Assembly (NCBI RefSeq): GCF_034432235.1
Contig: NZ_DAOUCJ010000031.1
Location: forward strand, 1-64,000
DNA: 64,000 nucleotides
Direction: 5' to 3'
DNA from: Thermoflexus sp.
GTDB taxonomy: Bacteria; Chloroflexota; Anaerolineae; Thermoflexales; Thermoflexaceae
The notes below the pieces were generated by a model. It did not search any database. It had not been told where the DNA came from and saw nothing but the letters and a program-made list of their open reading frames with translations. Positions 53,146 through 62,021 of this stretch are shown here, piece by piece; positions within the stretch are counted from its first letter, which is position 1, and every line of letters begins with the position of its first letter. The position numbers and the translations under genes are program-made.

Positions 53146-55068
53146 ATGGGGCGCTGGCGGACAGTTGGGCTGATCCTGATGCTGGCCTTCGGCGCCCGGA
53201 TCATAGGTCTGCCGGCCCTCCGACACAATTACGATCACTCGTTCCCCATTGCTCAGGCCGCCCTGGGGTGGGAGCGTGGGCTCTGGTCTATGGTGGGACA
53301 GCGATCCACCCTGGGGTTCCCGGCCTCACCGATGAGCAGCTGGCTGATCGCCCCAGTCCTGGGGATCGGCGCAGGGCCATGGCTTCCGCATTTCATGGCC
53401 GTGGCGCTGGATGTGCTGGCCATCGCCCTGGTGTATCGAATCGCGCGGGCCGCGGCGCCTGCGTGGCTGGCTCGTCTCGCGGCGACCCTCGCCGCCTTTT
53501 CCCCATGGCACATCTACTTTGCCCGGGGCACCTGGCTGCCTGCCTGGTTTCCATTTTTCGTCGCACTCGCCCTCTTCAGCTGGAGCCCTTTTCTGGCTCG
53601 GGGGAGATCTCCCTCGCCGGCCCGCATCGGCATGGGTTGGGTCGGGATCACACTGGCCGCCCTGGTACACCCGGTCGGGCTTCTTCTGATCCCGCCGGCG
53701 TTGCTTTCCGTCTGGTGGATGCCCGGGGGAGGCCGGTTGCAGCGTCTGGGCGCTGCTTGCATGCTGATCGTCGTTCTGATGTATGGGATCACCGCATGGC
53801 GGGCCTGGGAGGGCCCTCGATCCCTCCGCCTGCCCTCCCGGTTTTGGCCGTGGCAGGAGGTGGCCTTCGCCCATGCCATGCGGATGGTTTCCGGAAAGGA
53901 TTTCGCCGAGGTCTGGATGGGAGCCTTTTCCCCCTATGATAGACTACTCGTCCGTCTCTCCCGCATCATCGCGCTGGGGATCGAGCTCTCGATCGCCCTC
54001 GCCGTGGCGGAGTCCGTGGCGCGGGGGATCCGGCAGCGAAACGGGCATGGGTTGTTGCTCTCCATCTGGTGGGGCTTCCCGGCCCTCTGGCTGGCTTTCC
54101 CATGGCCGTATCCCATTCATATTCACTATCTGGCTCCTACGATGCCGGTGGGGGCCCTGCTGGCCATCTGGCCCTGGAGGAAACTGCCTCCCGAATCCTG
54201 GAAACGCTATCCGATCGAAGCATGGGCCTGGGGGGCTGCCCTGGTCTGGGTCATCATCTTATTCGCCGCGGATCGAAACGCCCGGATGCATCCGTGGACG
54301 GGCAATGTGGAGGAGCTGCCGCTCTCGGAATCCGCCGTCCTGGCCCAGCGTTTGATCCGCTGGCTGGAGAGAGACCACCGGGTTCAGGTGGTGCTTCCCT
54401 CCGACTGTGCGGAGACTACCCCGACTTGGCTGATGGGCCTGGTTGGACGCGCCATCGACGTTCGTTGCGGGTTCCACCCTGAGCGCCTGGCCTTCGCCCA
54501 CACACGCCATCCCACCCTGATGCTTCTGTATGGTCGGGGAAGGCCGCCTGCCTTGAAGCCGCTGCGGCGGGATCCTGCATGGGTTCGCTGGATGCCGGAT
54601 GGCGCATGGCTGGCGCTTTACGAGGTCCTCCCGGAGGAGATCCGCCCCTCCCGCTGGGTGGATGTCTCCACCGATCTGGGCTGGCGGCTTCTGGGATACG
54701 ATTTGGAAGAAAACGGCGATCGTCTGACGGTCACCACTTACTGGCAGATCGAAAGGATCCCTTCGGATCCCATGCGATGGGCATGGCATTACCAGCCGTT
54801 TCACCACCTGTTGGATCCAGAGGAACACCAGCTGCAAAATCCCAGCGGCTGGGGAGTGCCGGGTTACCTGTGGCGGATCGGTGACATCTATATCGATCGC
54901 ACCGAGCTGGCCTTCCCGAGGGGCGCCGCTCGCTGCCCGCTTCGCCTGGAGCTGGGATTGTTTGATCCCAATCGCAGCGTGCGGGCGCGGTTTCTCCTGC
55001 CGGCGGGTGACGTCGAGACCCTCGTTCTCAAGCGATGGGATGAAGGGGGACCATGCCGTGAAAGGTGA
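53146..55068 (+). CDS. GT-C glycosyltransferase-like membrane protein with C-terminal module
   Basis: 640 aa from ATG 53146, which has GGGAGGTGG 5 nt upstream; GTG 53113 (GTGA overlap with the preceding stop) would add 11 residues. The first loop has LRHNYDHSFPIAQAALGWER: one Asp where the other proteins have DE. FSPWHIYFARGTWLPAWFPF and WPYPIHIHYLAPTMPVGALL are in later loops. A C-terminal beta-rich part (LTVTTYWQIERIPSDPMRWA, LRLELGLFDPNRSV) replaces the standard module and lacks its PPGRYRL signature. The stop overlaps the next gene by 11 nt. Confidence 0.75.
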   Translation: MGRWRTVGLILMLAFGARIIGLPALRHNYDHSFPIAQAALGWERGLWSMVGQRSTLGFPASPMSSWLIAPVLGIGAGPWLPHFMAVALDVLAIALVYRIARAAAPAWLARLAATLAAFSPWHIYFARGTWLPAWFPFFVALALFSWSPFLARGRSPSPARIGMGWVGITLAALVHPVGLLLIPPALLSVWWMPGGGRLQRLGAACMLIVVLMYGITAWRAWEGPRSLRLPSRFWPWQEVAFAHAMRMVSGKDFAEVWMGAFSPYDRLLVRLSRIIALGIELSIALAVAESVARGIRQRNGHGLLLSIWWGFPALWLAFPWPYPIHIHYLAPTMPVGALLAIWPWRKLPPESWKRYPIEAWAWGAALVWVIILFAADRNARMHPWTGNVEELPLSESAVLAQRLIRWLERDHRVQVVLPSDCAETTPTWLMGLVGRAIDVRCGFHPERLAFAHTRHPTLMLLYGRGRPPALKPLRRDPAWVRWMPDGAWLALYEVLPEEIRPSRWVDVSTDLGWRLLGYDLEENGDRLTVTTYWQIERIPSDPMRWAWHYQPFHHLLDPEEHQLQNPSGWGVPGYLWRIGDIYIDRTELAFPRGAARCPLRLELGLFDPNRSVRARFLLPAGDVETLVLKRWDEGGPCRER

Positions 55069-57400
55069 GCGGGTGGCTGTTCTTCTCCTGGTGCTGGGGA
55101 TGAGCGCCCTGGCCTGGCGCAATGTCCATCGGCCCTCCATCTGGTTCGATGAGGGATGGAGCTGGTGGGTGGCCCGCATGTCCATAGAGGAAGGGCTCAG
55201 ACAGGCGGCCCGTGATCGCCATCCTCCTCTTCGTCCGCTGCTCGATCATCTATGGATCCGTATGGCCGGGGAGACGGAGCTGGCCCTGCGCTGGCCTTCC
55301 GGTGCATTCGCTCTGCTGACCCTTGCGCTAACGTGGCGGATGTATCGTCTGGTCTGGAGGGAATCCCCTGGCGGATCGGCTGCCGCGGGCCTCCTCCTGC
55401 TCTCTCCTCTGTGGATCGAGCAGGCGCGACAGGCCCGGATGTATACGCAGGCCGCCTTCCTGGCCCTTTCTTCCTGGTGGGCGATGGAGCGATGGTTGCG
55501 TCATCCGAGCGCATGGCGTTCGTGGGTCCTGTGGGCCTCCGTAAGCCAGGCTTTTTTGTTTACCCATTACTACGCCGTGTTCTTCCTGGCGATCGAGGTT
55601 CTGATCCTGCTATGGGCATGTGAACGGGGCGAGCGATGGAGGATCTTTCTGGCGATCGGGTTCTGGGGAATCCTCATGGGAGCCTGGATGGCTTTTGGCG
55701 GGGTATCCACAGGACTTTTCCTGCCCCAGGAAACCGATCTGGCGGAGCATCCTTTGCAAGGCCTCCAGACCCTCCTCCAGGCGCTTCGATCCCTGCTGGA
55801 TGCTTACCTGCCGATCTCCTCTCCTACAGGGGCGGCGCTAACGCTGGCCCTGTGGATCATCGGGGCGCGCCCCGTTGGGAACCCTGCGGCTCAGCGCTGG
55901 GCCGCATTGGCTTTCGGAAGCACAGCCATTGCCGTGATCGCAATGGCGGGCATTCGAAGCAATCTCCTGAACTTCGCCCCTCGCCATGTTCTTTACGGTC
56001 TTCCTCTCGCCGCCATGGGCGTCGGGCGAGGCCTCCAGCTCCTCACGAAGTGGGGTGGGGCCCGATGTCCCTCATGGATGCGAACCGCTGTGGGGAATGG
56101 ATGGGTGCCCGTGCTGATCATTTTCTCCGTATGCTGGATCAAAGAGCGAGATCGCCTGTGGAGCGCATCCGGAGAGGGAATCGGGCCGGAGAGGGAAGCG
56201 GTTCGCCTGGTCAGCGCGCATGGCCATCGTGAGGACATCCTCTTCACCCTGCGGGGTCACTATGGGATCCGGTATTACTGGACCCGCCAGCGGCCCTCCC
56301 TGGCTCTCGTCGATGGACCCCAGAACCCCGTTCTGGATGAGGAGACGGTGGCGGCCTGGCTCCAATTCCCGGACCTTCCGTGCGAAGGGGATCGGAATCT
56401 GTGGATCATCGCATGGCAGGAGGATATTGTCGATCCGCTGTCGCTTTTCCCCCGCTGGCTCCTCTGGAATGGATTCGAGGAAGAGCGAATCGGCCTGGAG
56501 GGCCTGCGCCTCTATCGCTACCACGTTCCGTGCCGCATGCAGCCCCCACCGCTTCCTGTGCTGGAGCTCTCCATTGACTTCGCGCCGGGCATCCGTTTGC
56601 AGAGCGTTCAAATCTGGCCCCCTCATCGGCCCGACCGCATCCTGCGGATCACCACCGTCTGGCAGCGCACCGCTCCGATCCGGGAGCCGGTGAAGATTTT
56701 TCACCACCTCTATGATGAGTCCGGCCGATTGATGGCTCAGGAGGATGCGTTGCTCGCCCGCGGCTTCTATCCGGCCGCCCGCTGGCCTGCCCATGTCCCG
56801 ATCACGTTCTTTGTCGGAATCCCTATGCCCGCCGGGCCGATCTCCGGCCTTCACCATATATCCATCGGTCTGTATAATCCGGAAACGATGGTTCGCTATC
56901 CCCTTGTCGGCGGGGCGGATGCCACCACCGCGCTCGGCGTGGCCACGCTGGATCCGCAGGCCGTTAACGGGCAGTGGGAGGCCATCCCCGTTCCGGATGG
57001 AGCGATCTGGCGCGATGGCATCGCCCTGTCTAACGTGTGGCTGGATCCTGGAAGGCAAGCGCGCCGTGGGACATCCCTTCACGTGTTGACGGAATGGATT
57101 CGAAGAGGGAGGCATGCGCAGGAACGGGCAGCGCCGGTTGTAACTTTTGTGCACCTCTGGGACGCGGAGGGCCGTCTGATTGCCCAGGACGATCATCCTC
57201 TTCTGAGGGGGCGCGATCCATCATCGCAATGGGAGCCGTGGAAGTCTGTCTGGGATCGCTTCGATCTTCCCATCCCGGAGGCTGTGAAACCTGGCCGTTA
57301 CCGGCTGGTCGTCGGCCGTTATGAGTGGCCATCGGCGCAGCGGATTGGCGTTGGGGGTCAGGATCACCTGGAGATTGCGACCGTCGAGGTTCTGCCATGA
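55058..57400 (+). CDS. GT-C glycosyltransferase-like membrane protein with two beta-sandwich modules
   Basis: 780 aa from GTG 55058 (GAAGGGGG upstream; ATG 55040 possible). The acidic pair D31-E32 is in SIWFDEGWSWWVAR, followed by RQARMYTQAAFLAL in the second external loop; about ten helices reach residue 340. Two modules follow: ILRITTVWQRTAPIREPVKI with HHISIGLYNPETMV, and VTFVHLWDAEGRLIAQDDHP with VKPGRYRLVVGRYEWPSAQR. The second is closest to the module of the protein at 38912-40777, which suggests exchange of modules between genes. ATGA overlap with the next gene. Confidence 0.8.
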   Translation: MKGERVAVLLLVLGMSALAWRNVHRPSIWFDEGWSWWVARMSIEEGLRQAARDRHPPLRPLLDHLWIRMAGETELALRWPSGAFALLTLALTWRMYRLVWRESPGGSAAAGLLLLSPLWIEQARQARMYTQAAFLALSSWWAMERWLRHPSAWRSWVLWASVSQAFLFTHYYAVFFLAIEVLILLWACERGERWRIFLAIGFWGILMGAWMAFGGVSTGLFLPQETDLAEHPLQGLQTLLQALRSLLDAYLPISSPTGAALTLALWIIGARPVGNPAAQRWAALAFGSTAIAVIAMAGIRSNLLNFAPRHVLYGLPLAAMGVGRGLQLLTKWGGARCPSWMRTAVGNGWVPVLIIFSVCWIKERDRLWSASGEGIGPEREAVRLVSAHGHREDILFTLRGHYGIRYYWTRQRPSLALVDGPQNPVLDEETVAAWLQFPDLPCEGDRNLWIIAWQEDIVDPLSLFPRWLLWNGFEEERIGLEGLRLYRYHVPCRMQPPPLPVLELSIDFAPGIRLQSVQIWPPHRPDRILRITTVWQRTAPIREPVKIFHHLYDESGRLMAQEDALLARGFYPAARWPAHVPITFFVGIPMPAGPISGLHHISIGLYNPETMVRYPLVGGADATTALGVATLDPQAVNGQWEAIPVPDGAIWRDGIALSNVWLDPGRQARRGTSLHVLTEWIRRGRHAQERAAPVVTFVHLWDAEGRLIAQDDHPLLRGRDPSSQWEPWKSVWDRFDLPIPEAVKPGRYRLVVGRYEWPSAQRIGVGGQDHLEIATVEVLP

Positions 57401-59688
57401 GCGCGCTTATGAACATCTGGCGAAGATGGGGGACGCGTCGCGGGGACTCCCGCTGGCCCTGGATGGCCGTGTTTCCCGCCCTGCTTTGGATCACCATCCT
57501 CTGGTGGTGGTTCGTGTGGCGATATCTGACCCCCGTGCCCGCCGATCGCCTGATGCTGGCCCTGGGGGATTTCACCCATACTTACTACGTGTTCCGAGAT
57601 CTGGCCTACCGGGCCCTCCGGGCCGGCGAGTTTCCCTTTCGGGCCCTCTGCCTCTTCAGCGGCTATCCCTACCAGGCCTATCCGCAGTCGGCTCTCTTCT
57701 ATCCCGGGACCTGGCTGACCTTGCTGCTCTCCATGGCATCCGGAACCTCTCATGCCTCCCTCGATGGATTTCATCTGGAATCCCTGATCCATCTGTGGAT
57801 CGCGGGGGCAATGGCCTATCTCCTGTTCACGCGCGAAACCGGAAGCCGGTGGGGCGGCCTGATGGGGGCGATCGCGTTCGCCTTCGGCGGCTACATGACC
57901 GGTTACCCGATCTTACAGGTCTCGATCGTCCAGACGTCCGCCTGGACCCCCCTGTTCCTGCTGGGGCTGCGGGAGCTGGCGGAGGGCCGAAGGATCGCCG
58001 GCGCCCTTGCGGCCGGTGGGGCTGGCCTTTTCATCCTGCTGATCGGCCATCCCCAGATGATGCTCTATAGCGTCCTGTTGGGCATCGCCTATTTCACCTT
58101 TTGCCTCTCATCCGCCGAGCGTTCCCCGCGCTGGAAGCCTGCTCTGCAGGCTGTCTGGATCGGGGCGCTGACGCTCGGCACCGCGGCGATCCAGCTTTTC
58201 CCCACCCTGGAATACTACCAGCACTCGAACCGGGTGCGCCTCCCTTTCCCGGAGTCAGGCAGCGGCTTTCCCATCCAGGATATCCTTCAGTTCTTCCAGC
58301 CCGGCATGGTGAGCCACTGGCAGCCCCTCTACGCGGGCCTGCTCCCTCTGACTTTGGTTCTTCCCGCCCTGGCGCGGGGTGGACGGCGCGCGCGCTTCTG
58401 GGCCGGGATCGCGCTGATCGGCCTTTTCCTCTCCTTCGGGGCGAACTTCCCCCTCTATGAGGCCTTCTTCCAGCTGGTGCCCTTCTACGCCACGACCCGC
58501 AGCCAGGAACGGCACGCCCTCTGGGTCTCTCTGGCCCTCGCCGCTCTGAGCGCCCATGGACTGGCGGCCCTGCTGCGAGGCCTTCCCCGCCGCCATCGCT
58601 GGATCCTCTCCATCGGGGTCCGCCTGAGCGGGGCGATGGCGCTGGCCTTCGCCCTCAGCCTGCCGGTGGTCACTTTCCTGGCCCGCCAGGGCATCGATCC
58701 CAGCGATCACCGGCGTCTGCCCCAGGAGGTGGGCCTGAGCCTCCTGTTCGCCCTGGGGACATGGGGGTGGTGGCAGGCCCGGGCCCGAGGCTGGCGGAGC
58801 CGGCATGGGCTGGCCCTGACCGCTCTAGGGCTGGTCAGCATGAACCTTGCTGCCTTCAACCGCTATCTGGATGCCGTGCCTCCGGCCCCAATCTATCCGG
58901 ATCATCCGGCCGCCGTCTGGATGGCCCAGGATCCCCATCGTCCGTTTCGGTTCTTCGACGAATATCGGCTGCCAGACCACTACGGATGCTGGGTGGGGGA
59001 AGAGGATATCCGGGGGGCGACCTCCATCCATCCAGAACCGTATTTCAGTTTTCTGAAGCAAACCCCAGAACCGATGCAGTGGTGGCTCCTGGGCGTGCGG
59101 TATGTGATCACCTGGGGACGGGAGCTGCCAGACATGCGAGCCCTGGGGCGCACCGCCACATTGCTTCAGGAGATCCCTCAAGGGAACGAGGTCACCCGGA
59201 TCTACCGGCTGGATCCCCCTCTTCCCTGGGGCTGGGTCGTGCGCTCGGTTCGTCCGGCGAAAACCGTGGAGGAGATGCTGGCCGTGCTCCGGGATCCCAC
59301 GTTTCGTCCGGCGGAGGAAGCGGTGATCCTGGGCTCTATCGAGCCGCAGGGGAAGGCGGAGGCGGAAGAGGCGTCAGGGCCCGATGACATCCGTCTCCTG
59401 CAGCGCACCGCGACGGAGGTGCGCTATCAGGTGCGCCTGAGCCGCGCAGGGTGGTTGATCACCCGCGACCCCTGGTATCCGGGATGGACGGTGGTTGTCA
59501 ATGGCCGCCCATCCCCGCTGCTCCGCGCGGACGGGGTGTTGATGGCCGTGCGCCTCCCCGCCGGCGAAAGCGAGGTGATCTTCCGATTCCGGCCGGTCTC
59601 TTTCTACATCGGGGCGGCGATCAGCAGCCTCACATTGCTCCTGCTGTGGCCGCTCACGTTGTGGTGGATCTCCCGCCAGGCCGGGTAA
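57397..59688 (+). CDS. YfhO family membrane protein
   Basis: 763 aa; ATG 57397 overlaps the preceding stop (ATGA). Features of YfhO proteins are the first loop LGDFTHTYYVFRDL with FPFRALCLFSGYPYQAYPQS, about a dozen helices, and a periplasmic ending VRLSRAGWLITRDPWYPGWT followed by VVVNGRPSPLLRADG, then a final helix. In Bacillus and Listeria YfhO acts in lipid-linked glycosylation of teichoic acids. It is the only member of the cluster that ends in a membrane helix and lacks the beta-sandwich module. Confidence 0.85.
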   Translation: MSALMNIWRRWGTRRGDSRWPWMAVFPALLWITILWWWFVWRYLTPVPADRLMLALGDFTHTYYVFRDLAYRALRAGEFPFRALCLFSGYPYQAYPQSALFYPGTWLTLLLSMASGTSHASLDGFHLESLIHLWIAGAMAYLLFTRETGSRWGGLMGAIAFAFGGYMTGYPILQVSIVQTSAWTPLFLLGLRELAEGRRIAGALAAGGAGLFILLIGHPQMMLYSVLLGIAYFTFCLSSAERSPRWKPALQAVWIGALTLGTAAIQLFPTLEYYQHSNRVRLPFPESGSGFPIQDILQFFQPGMVSHWQPLYAGLLPLTLVLPALARGGRRARFWAGIALIGLFLSFGANFPLYEAFFQLVPFYATTRSQERHALWVSLALAALSAHGLAALLRGLPRRHRWILSIGVRLSGAMALAFALSLPVVTFLARQGIDPSDHRRLPQEVGLSLLFALGTWGWWQARARGWRSRHGLALTALGLVSMNLAAFNRYLDAVPPAPIYPDHPAAVWMAQDPHRPFRFFDEYRLPDHYGCWVGEEDIRGATSIHPEPYFSFLKQTPEPMQWWLLGVRYVITWGRELPDMRALGRTATLLQEIPQGNEVTRIYRLDPPLPWGWVVRSVRPAKTVEEMLAVLRDPTFRPAEEAVILGSIEPQGKAEAEEASGPDDIRLLQRTATEVRYQVRLSRAGWLITRDPWYPGWTVVVNGRPSPLLRADGVLMAVRLPAGESEVIFRFRPVSFYIGAAISSLTLLLLWPLTLWWISRQAG

Positions 59689-59718
59689 GCTGTCCCCGGC
59701 CAGTCGGAGAAGCCATCC

Positions 59719-61974
59719 ATGCAGGGTTTCCCTTGGCGGATCGCCTGTGTCCTCCTCCTGATCGCCTGGGTCAACGTCCTGATCCTGTGGCGGCCTGCCC
59801 CGGCCCACAACGACGAGGCCTATGAGATCTGGGCTATCCGCACCCACGATCTCCCCGGGCTCATCGCGACCGGGCTCCGCCTGGATGGCCAGCCTCCGCT
59901 TTACCCCCTCCTCCTCTGGGGGATCCGCCAGCTCCCGCTCTTCCGCCCGGTCCCCATGCTCTACCTGGCCAGCCTTCTCGTTGCTTTCCCTGTCTATCCG
60001 TTGATGTTTCGGCTGACCCGATCGCTTGGGGGATATCGCGCAGGGGTGCTGGTCCTGGCCCTCCTGGCCTTCAATCCCCTCGTGGCCGGCATGATGATGT
60101 TCCTGCGCGCCTACTCCCTGACGCTGATGCTCAGCGCCCTCGCCCTCTGGCTGGCGTGGCGCACGGATCGCCATCCCACCTGGGCCCGCGGGCTGACCTG
60201 GGGGCTGGCCAGCCTCGCGCTGGTCTTCGCGTTCTACTATGGGATCTTCCTGATCGCCGCCGCCTTCCTCTGGCTCCTGCGACAACCCCGGGAAGGTCCC
60301 CGCTGGCGTGCCGCTTTGCTCGGTGCCGCGCTGCCCGGGCTGGGCGGGGCCCTGTGGGCGCGGATCGCCCTCGCCCCGGCCATCGCCATCGTGAGCCGCC
60401 ATCAGGGGAACCCCGGCATCCATCCCCATCCGCTGGAGATGGCGGCGAATCTCTGGCTCACCCTCTGGAGCGGATGGGCGGCGGATGTCCGCCTCGCCCT
60501 TGGGGCAGGCATCGGGATGGGGCTCATCCTCACGATGTTCTGGATCCACGCGCTCCGCCGGCGGTTCCCCGCGCCGGGCTTCCCTCTCGTGACCGGGGCG
60601 TTCCCCCTCTTCGGCTTCCTGGTGGTCGGATGGCGTTACAATTTCTTCGCCGCGCGCTACGCGGTGGTCGCCCTGCCTCCCCTCCTCCTGGCCATCGCCA
60701 TGATCATCGCCCGCGCGCCCCGCCGAGGTCAGGCTGTGGCCATCGGATGGGCCGGCCTGATCGGACTGATCGGCCTCTCGCGGATCGCCATCGCTTATCG
60801 CATGTTGCCGGAGAACAACCCCTGGTATGCGGAGATCGCCGTGGCGCTTCTGGAGCGCGTCGCTCCCGGCGACGTGGTGATCGCCCAGGCGCCGTGGCAC
60901 TATCAAGCCCTGCTGATGGCTGCGCCCGACGCGCCCTGGCAGCTCTTCGATCTCCATGAGGAGGATCGCTGGCGGAAGGCCATGCAGGACCGCCCCGTCG
61001 TCTGGTTCCTGGGGGTTCCCGCTTATCGCGGAAACTGGGAGCCTCTCGAGCGCGCCATGAAGGGCTGGATCCGGGAGGAGGTTCGGGCATGGCCGCTCCC
61101 AGCCGACGCCATCCTGATCCGGTATGTGCCGCCGGTGGAGGCTCCCGGATGGCAGCCCCTAAGAGCGGTCTTCGAGGAAGGATTCATCTTGGACGCGGTG
61201 GCCCTGGATGCTGGAGGCCCCCCCGGGATCCTGCGGGTGGGCTTGCGGGTGCGGGCCTCGCGCCCGATCCTGCGCTCTTATACGTTCTTTGTCCATTTGC
61301 TGGATCCCGGGGGACGCTGGATAACAGGCAGCGACGCGGAGCCGCCTGTCCCCACGAACGCGATGGAGCCGGGCGTTCCGGTGGTGTTCTGGCGCGCGCT
61401 GCAGGTTCCGGCATGGCTGCCGGCCGGAACTTACACGGTGACCGCCGGCGCCTATCCTACTGGGTCCGGGGGATGGCCGCGCCTGCGCACCCGGGAAGGA
61501 GCGGATACCGTTCACATCGGGACCGCGCGGGTGCGATCTCGTCCTGCCCTTCTGGAAGGCCATCCGGCCGTGCGATGCGGATCTATGACGCTGAGCCGCT
61601 TTACGGTGATCCGTCTGACGGATTATCGACAGGAAGGGCCGGATATCTTCCCGGAGCCTGGTCATCCGGATCGCCTGTGGGTTCAGGGGAGCTGGCGCGC
61701 GGAGGCCGATCATAGCGCGCCGCCGGAGCTGATGATGGATACCGATGGGCGTGTTCAGATCCTGAGGCCCAGGGAGCCGCTGGCGCGGGAGGTTCGATAC
61801 CCGGCGGGCCAAATGGCAACCGGCTTCTGGGAGGGGGAGGTGGCTCCTGAACAGCGCACCCTTCGTCTGATCGTTGCGTGCCCAGGCGGCCGGGTGGAGT
61901 TTCCTGCGCTGACGCTATCCCGGCAGCGCTGGCGCTGGAATTACAGCTGGATCTTCTGGAACCGGATGCCCTGA
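59719..61974 (+). CDS. GT-C glycosyltransferase-like membrane protein with beta-sandwich module
   Basis: 751 aa; ATG 59719 follows GGAGAAG. Acidic pair D32-E33 in PAHNDEAYEIWAIRTHD, a second loop with FLRAYSLTLML, and about ten helices to residue 370. The module is YTFFVHLLDPGGRWITGSDA with LPAGTYTVTAGAYPTGSG. A further C-terminal beta-rich segment (about 610-751) is not seen in the other proteins. There is a 30-bp gap to the preceding gene and 47 bp to the next. Confidence 0.8.
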   Translation: MQGFPWRIACVLLLIAWVNVLILWRPAPAHNDEAYEIWAIRTHDLPGLIATGLRLDGQPPLYPLLLWGIRQLPLFRPVPMLYLASLLVAFPVYPLMFRLTRSLGGYRAGVLVLALLAFNPLVAGMMMFLRAYSLTLMLSALALWLAWRTDRHPTWARGLTWGLASLALVFAFYYGIFLIAAAFLWLLRQPREGPRWRAALLGAALPGLGGALWARIALAPAIAIVSRHQGNPGIHPHPLEMAANLWLTLWSGWAADVRLALGAGIGMGLILTMFWIHALRRRFPAPGFPLVTGAFPLFGFLVVGWRYNFFAARYAVVALPPLLLAIAMIIARAPRRGQAVAIGWAGLIGLIGLSRIAIAYRMLPENNPWYAEIAVALLERVAPGDVVIAQAPWHYQALLMAAPDAPWQLFDLHEEDRWRKAMQDRPVVWFLGVPAYRGNWEPLERAMKGWIREEVRAWPLPADAILIRYVPPVEAPGWQPLRAVFEEGFILDAVALDAGGPPGILRVGLRVRASRPILRSYTFFVHLLDPGGRWITGSDAEPPVPTNAMEPGVPVVFWRALQVPAWLPAGTYTVTAGAYPTGSGGWPRLRTREGADTVHIGTARVRSRPALLEGHPAVRCGSMTLSRFTVIRLTDYRQEGPDIFPEPGHPDRLWVQGSWRAEADHSAPPELMMDTDGRVQILRPREPLAREVRYPAGQMATGFWEGEVAPEQRTLRLIVACPGGRVEFPALTLSRQRWRWNYSWIFWNRMP

Positions 61975-62021
61975 TCTTCATCGGCGGGGAAGTCAGGTTG
62001 CGGATACCCGAGCTACATGCG

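Noticed and set aside
57322..58070. Frame of 249 codons over the start of the YfhO-like gene
   Set aside because: Its product lacks hydrophobic helices and domain matches; the frame starting at 57397 continues the ATGA-linked gene order and has YfhO motifs.
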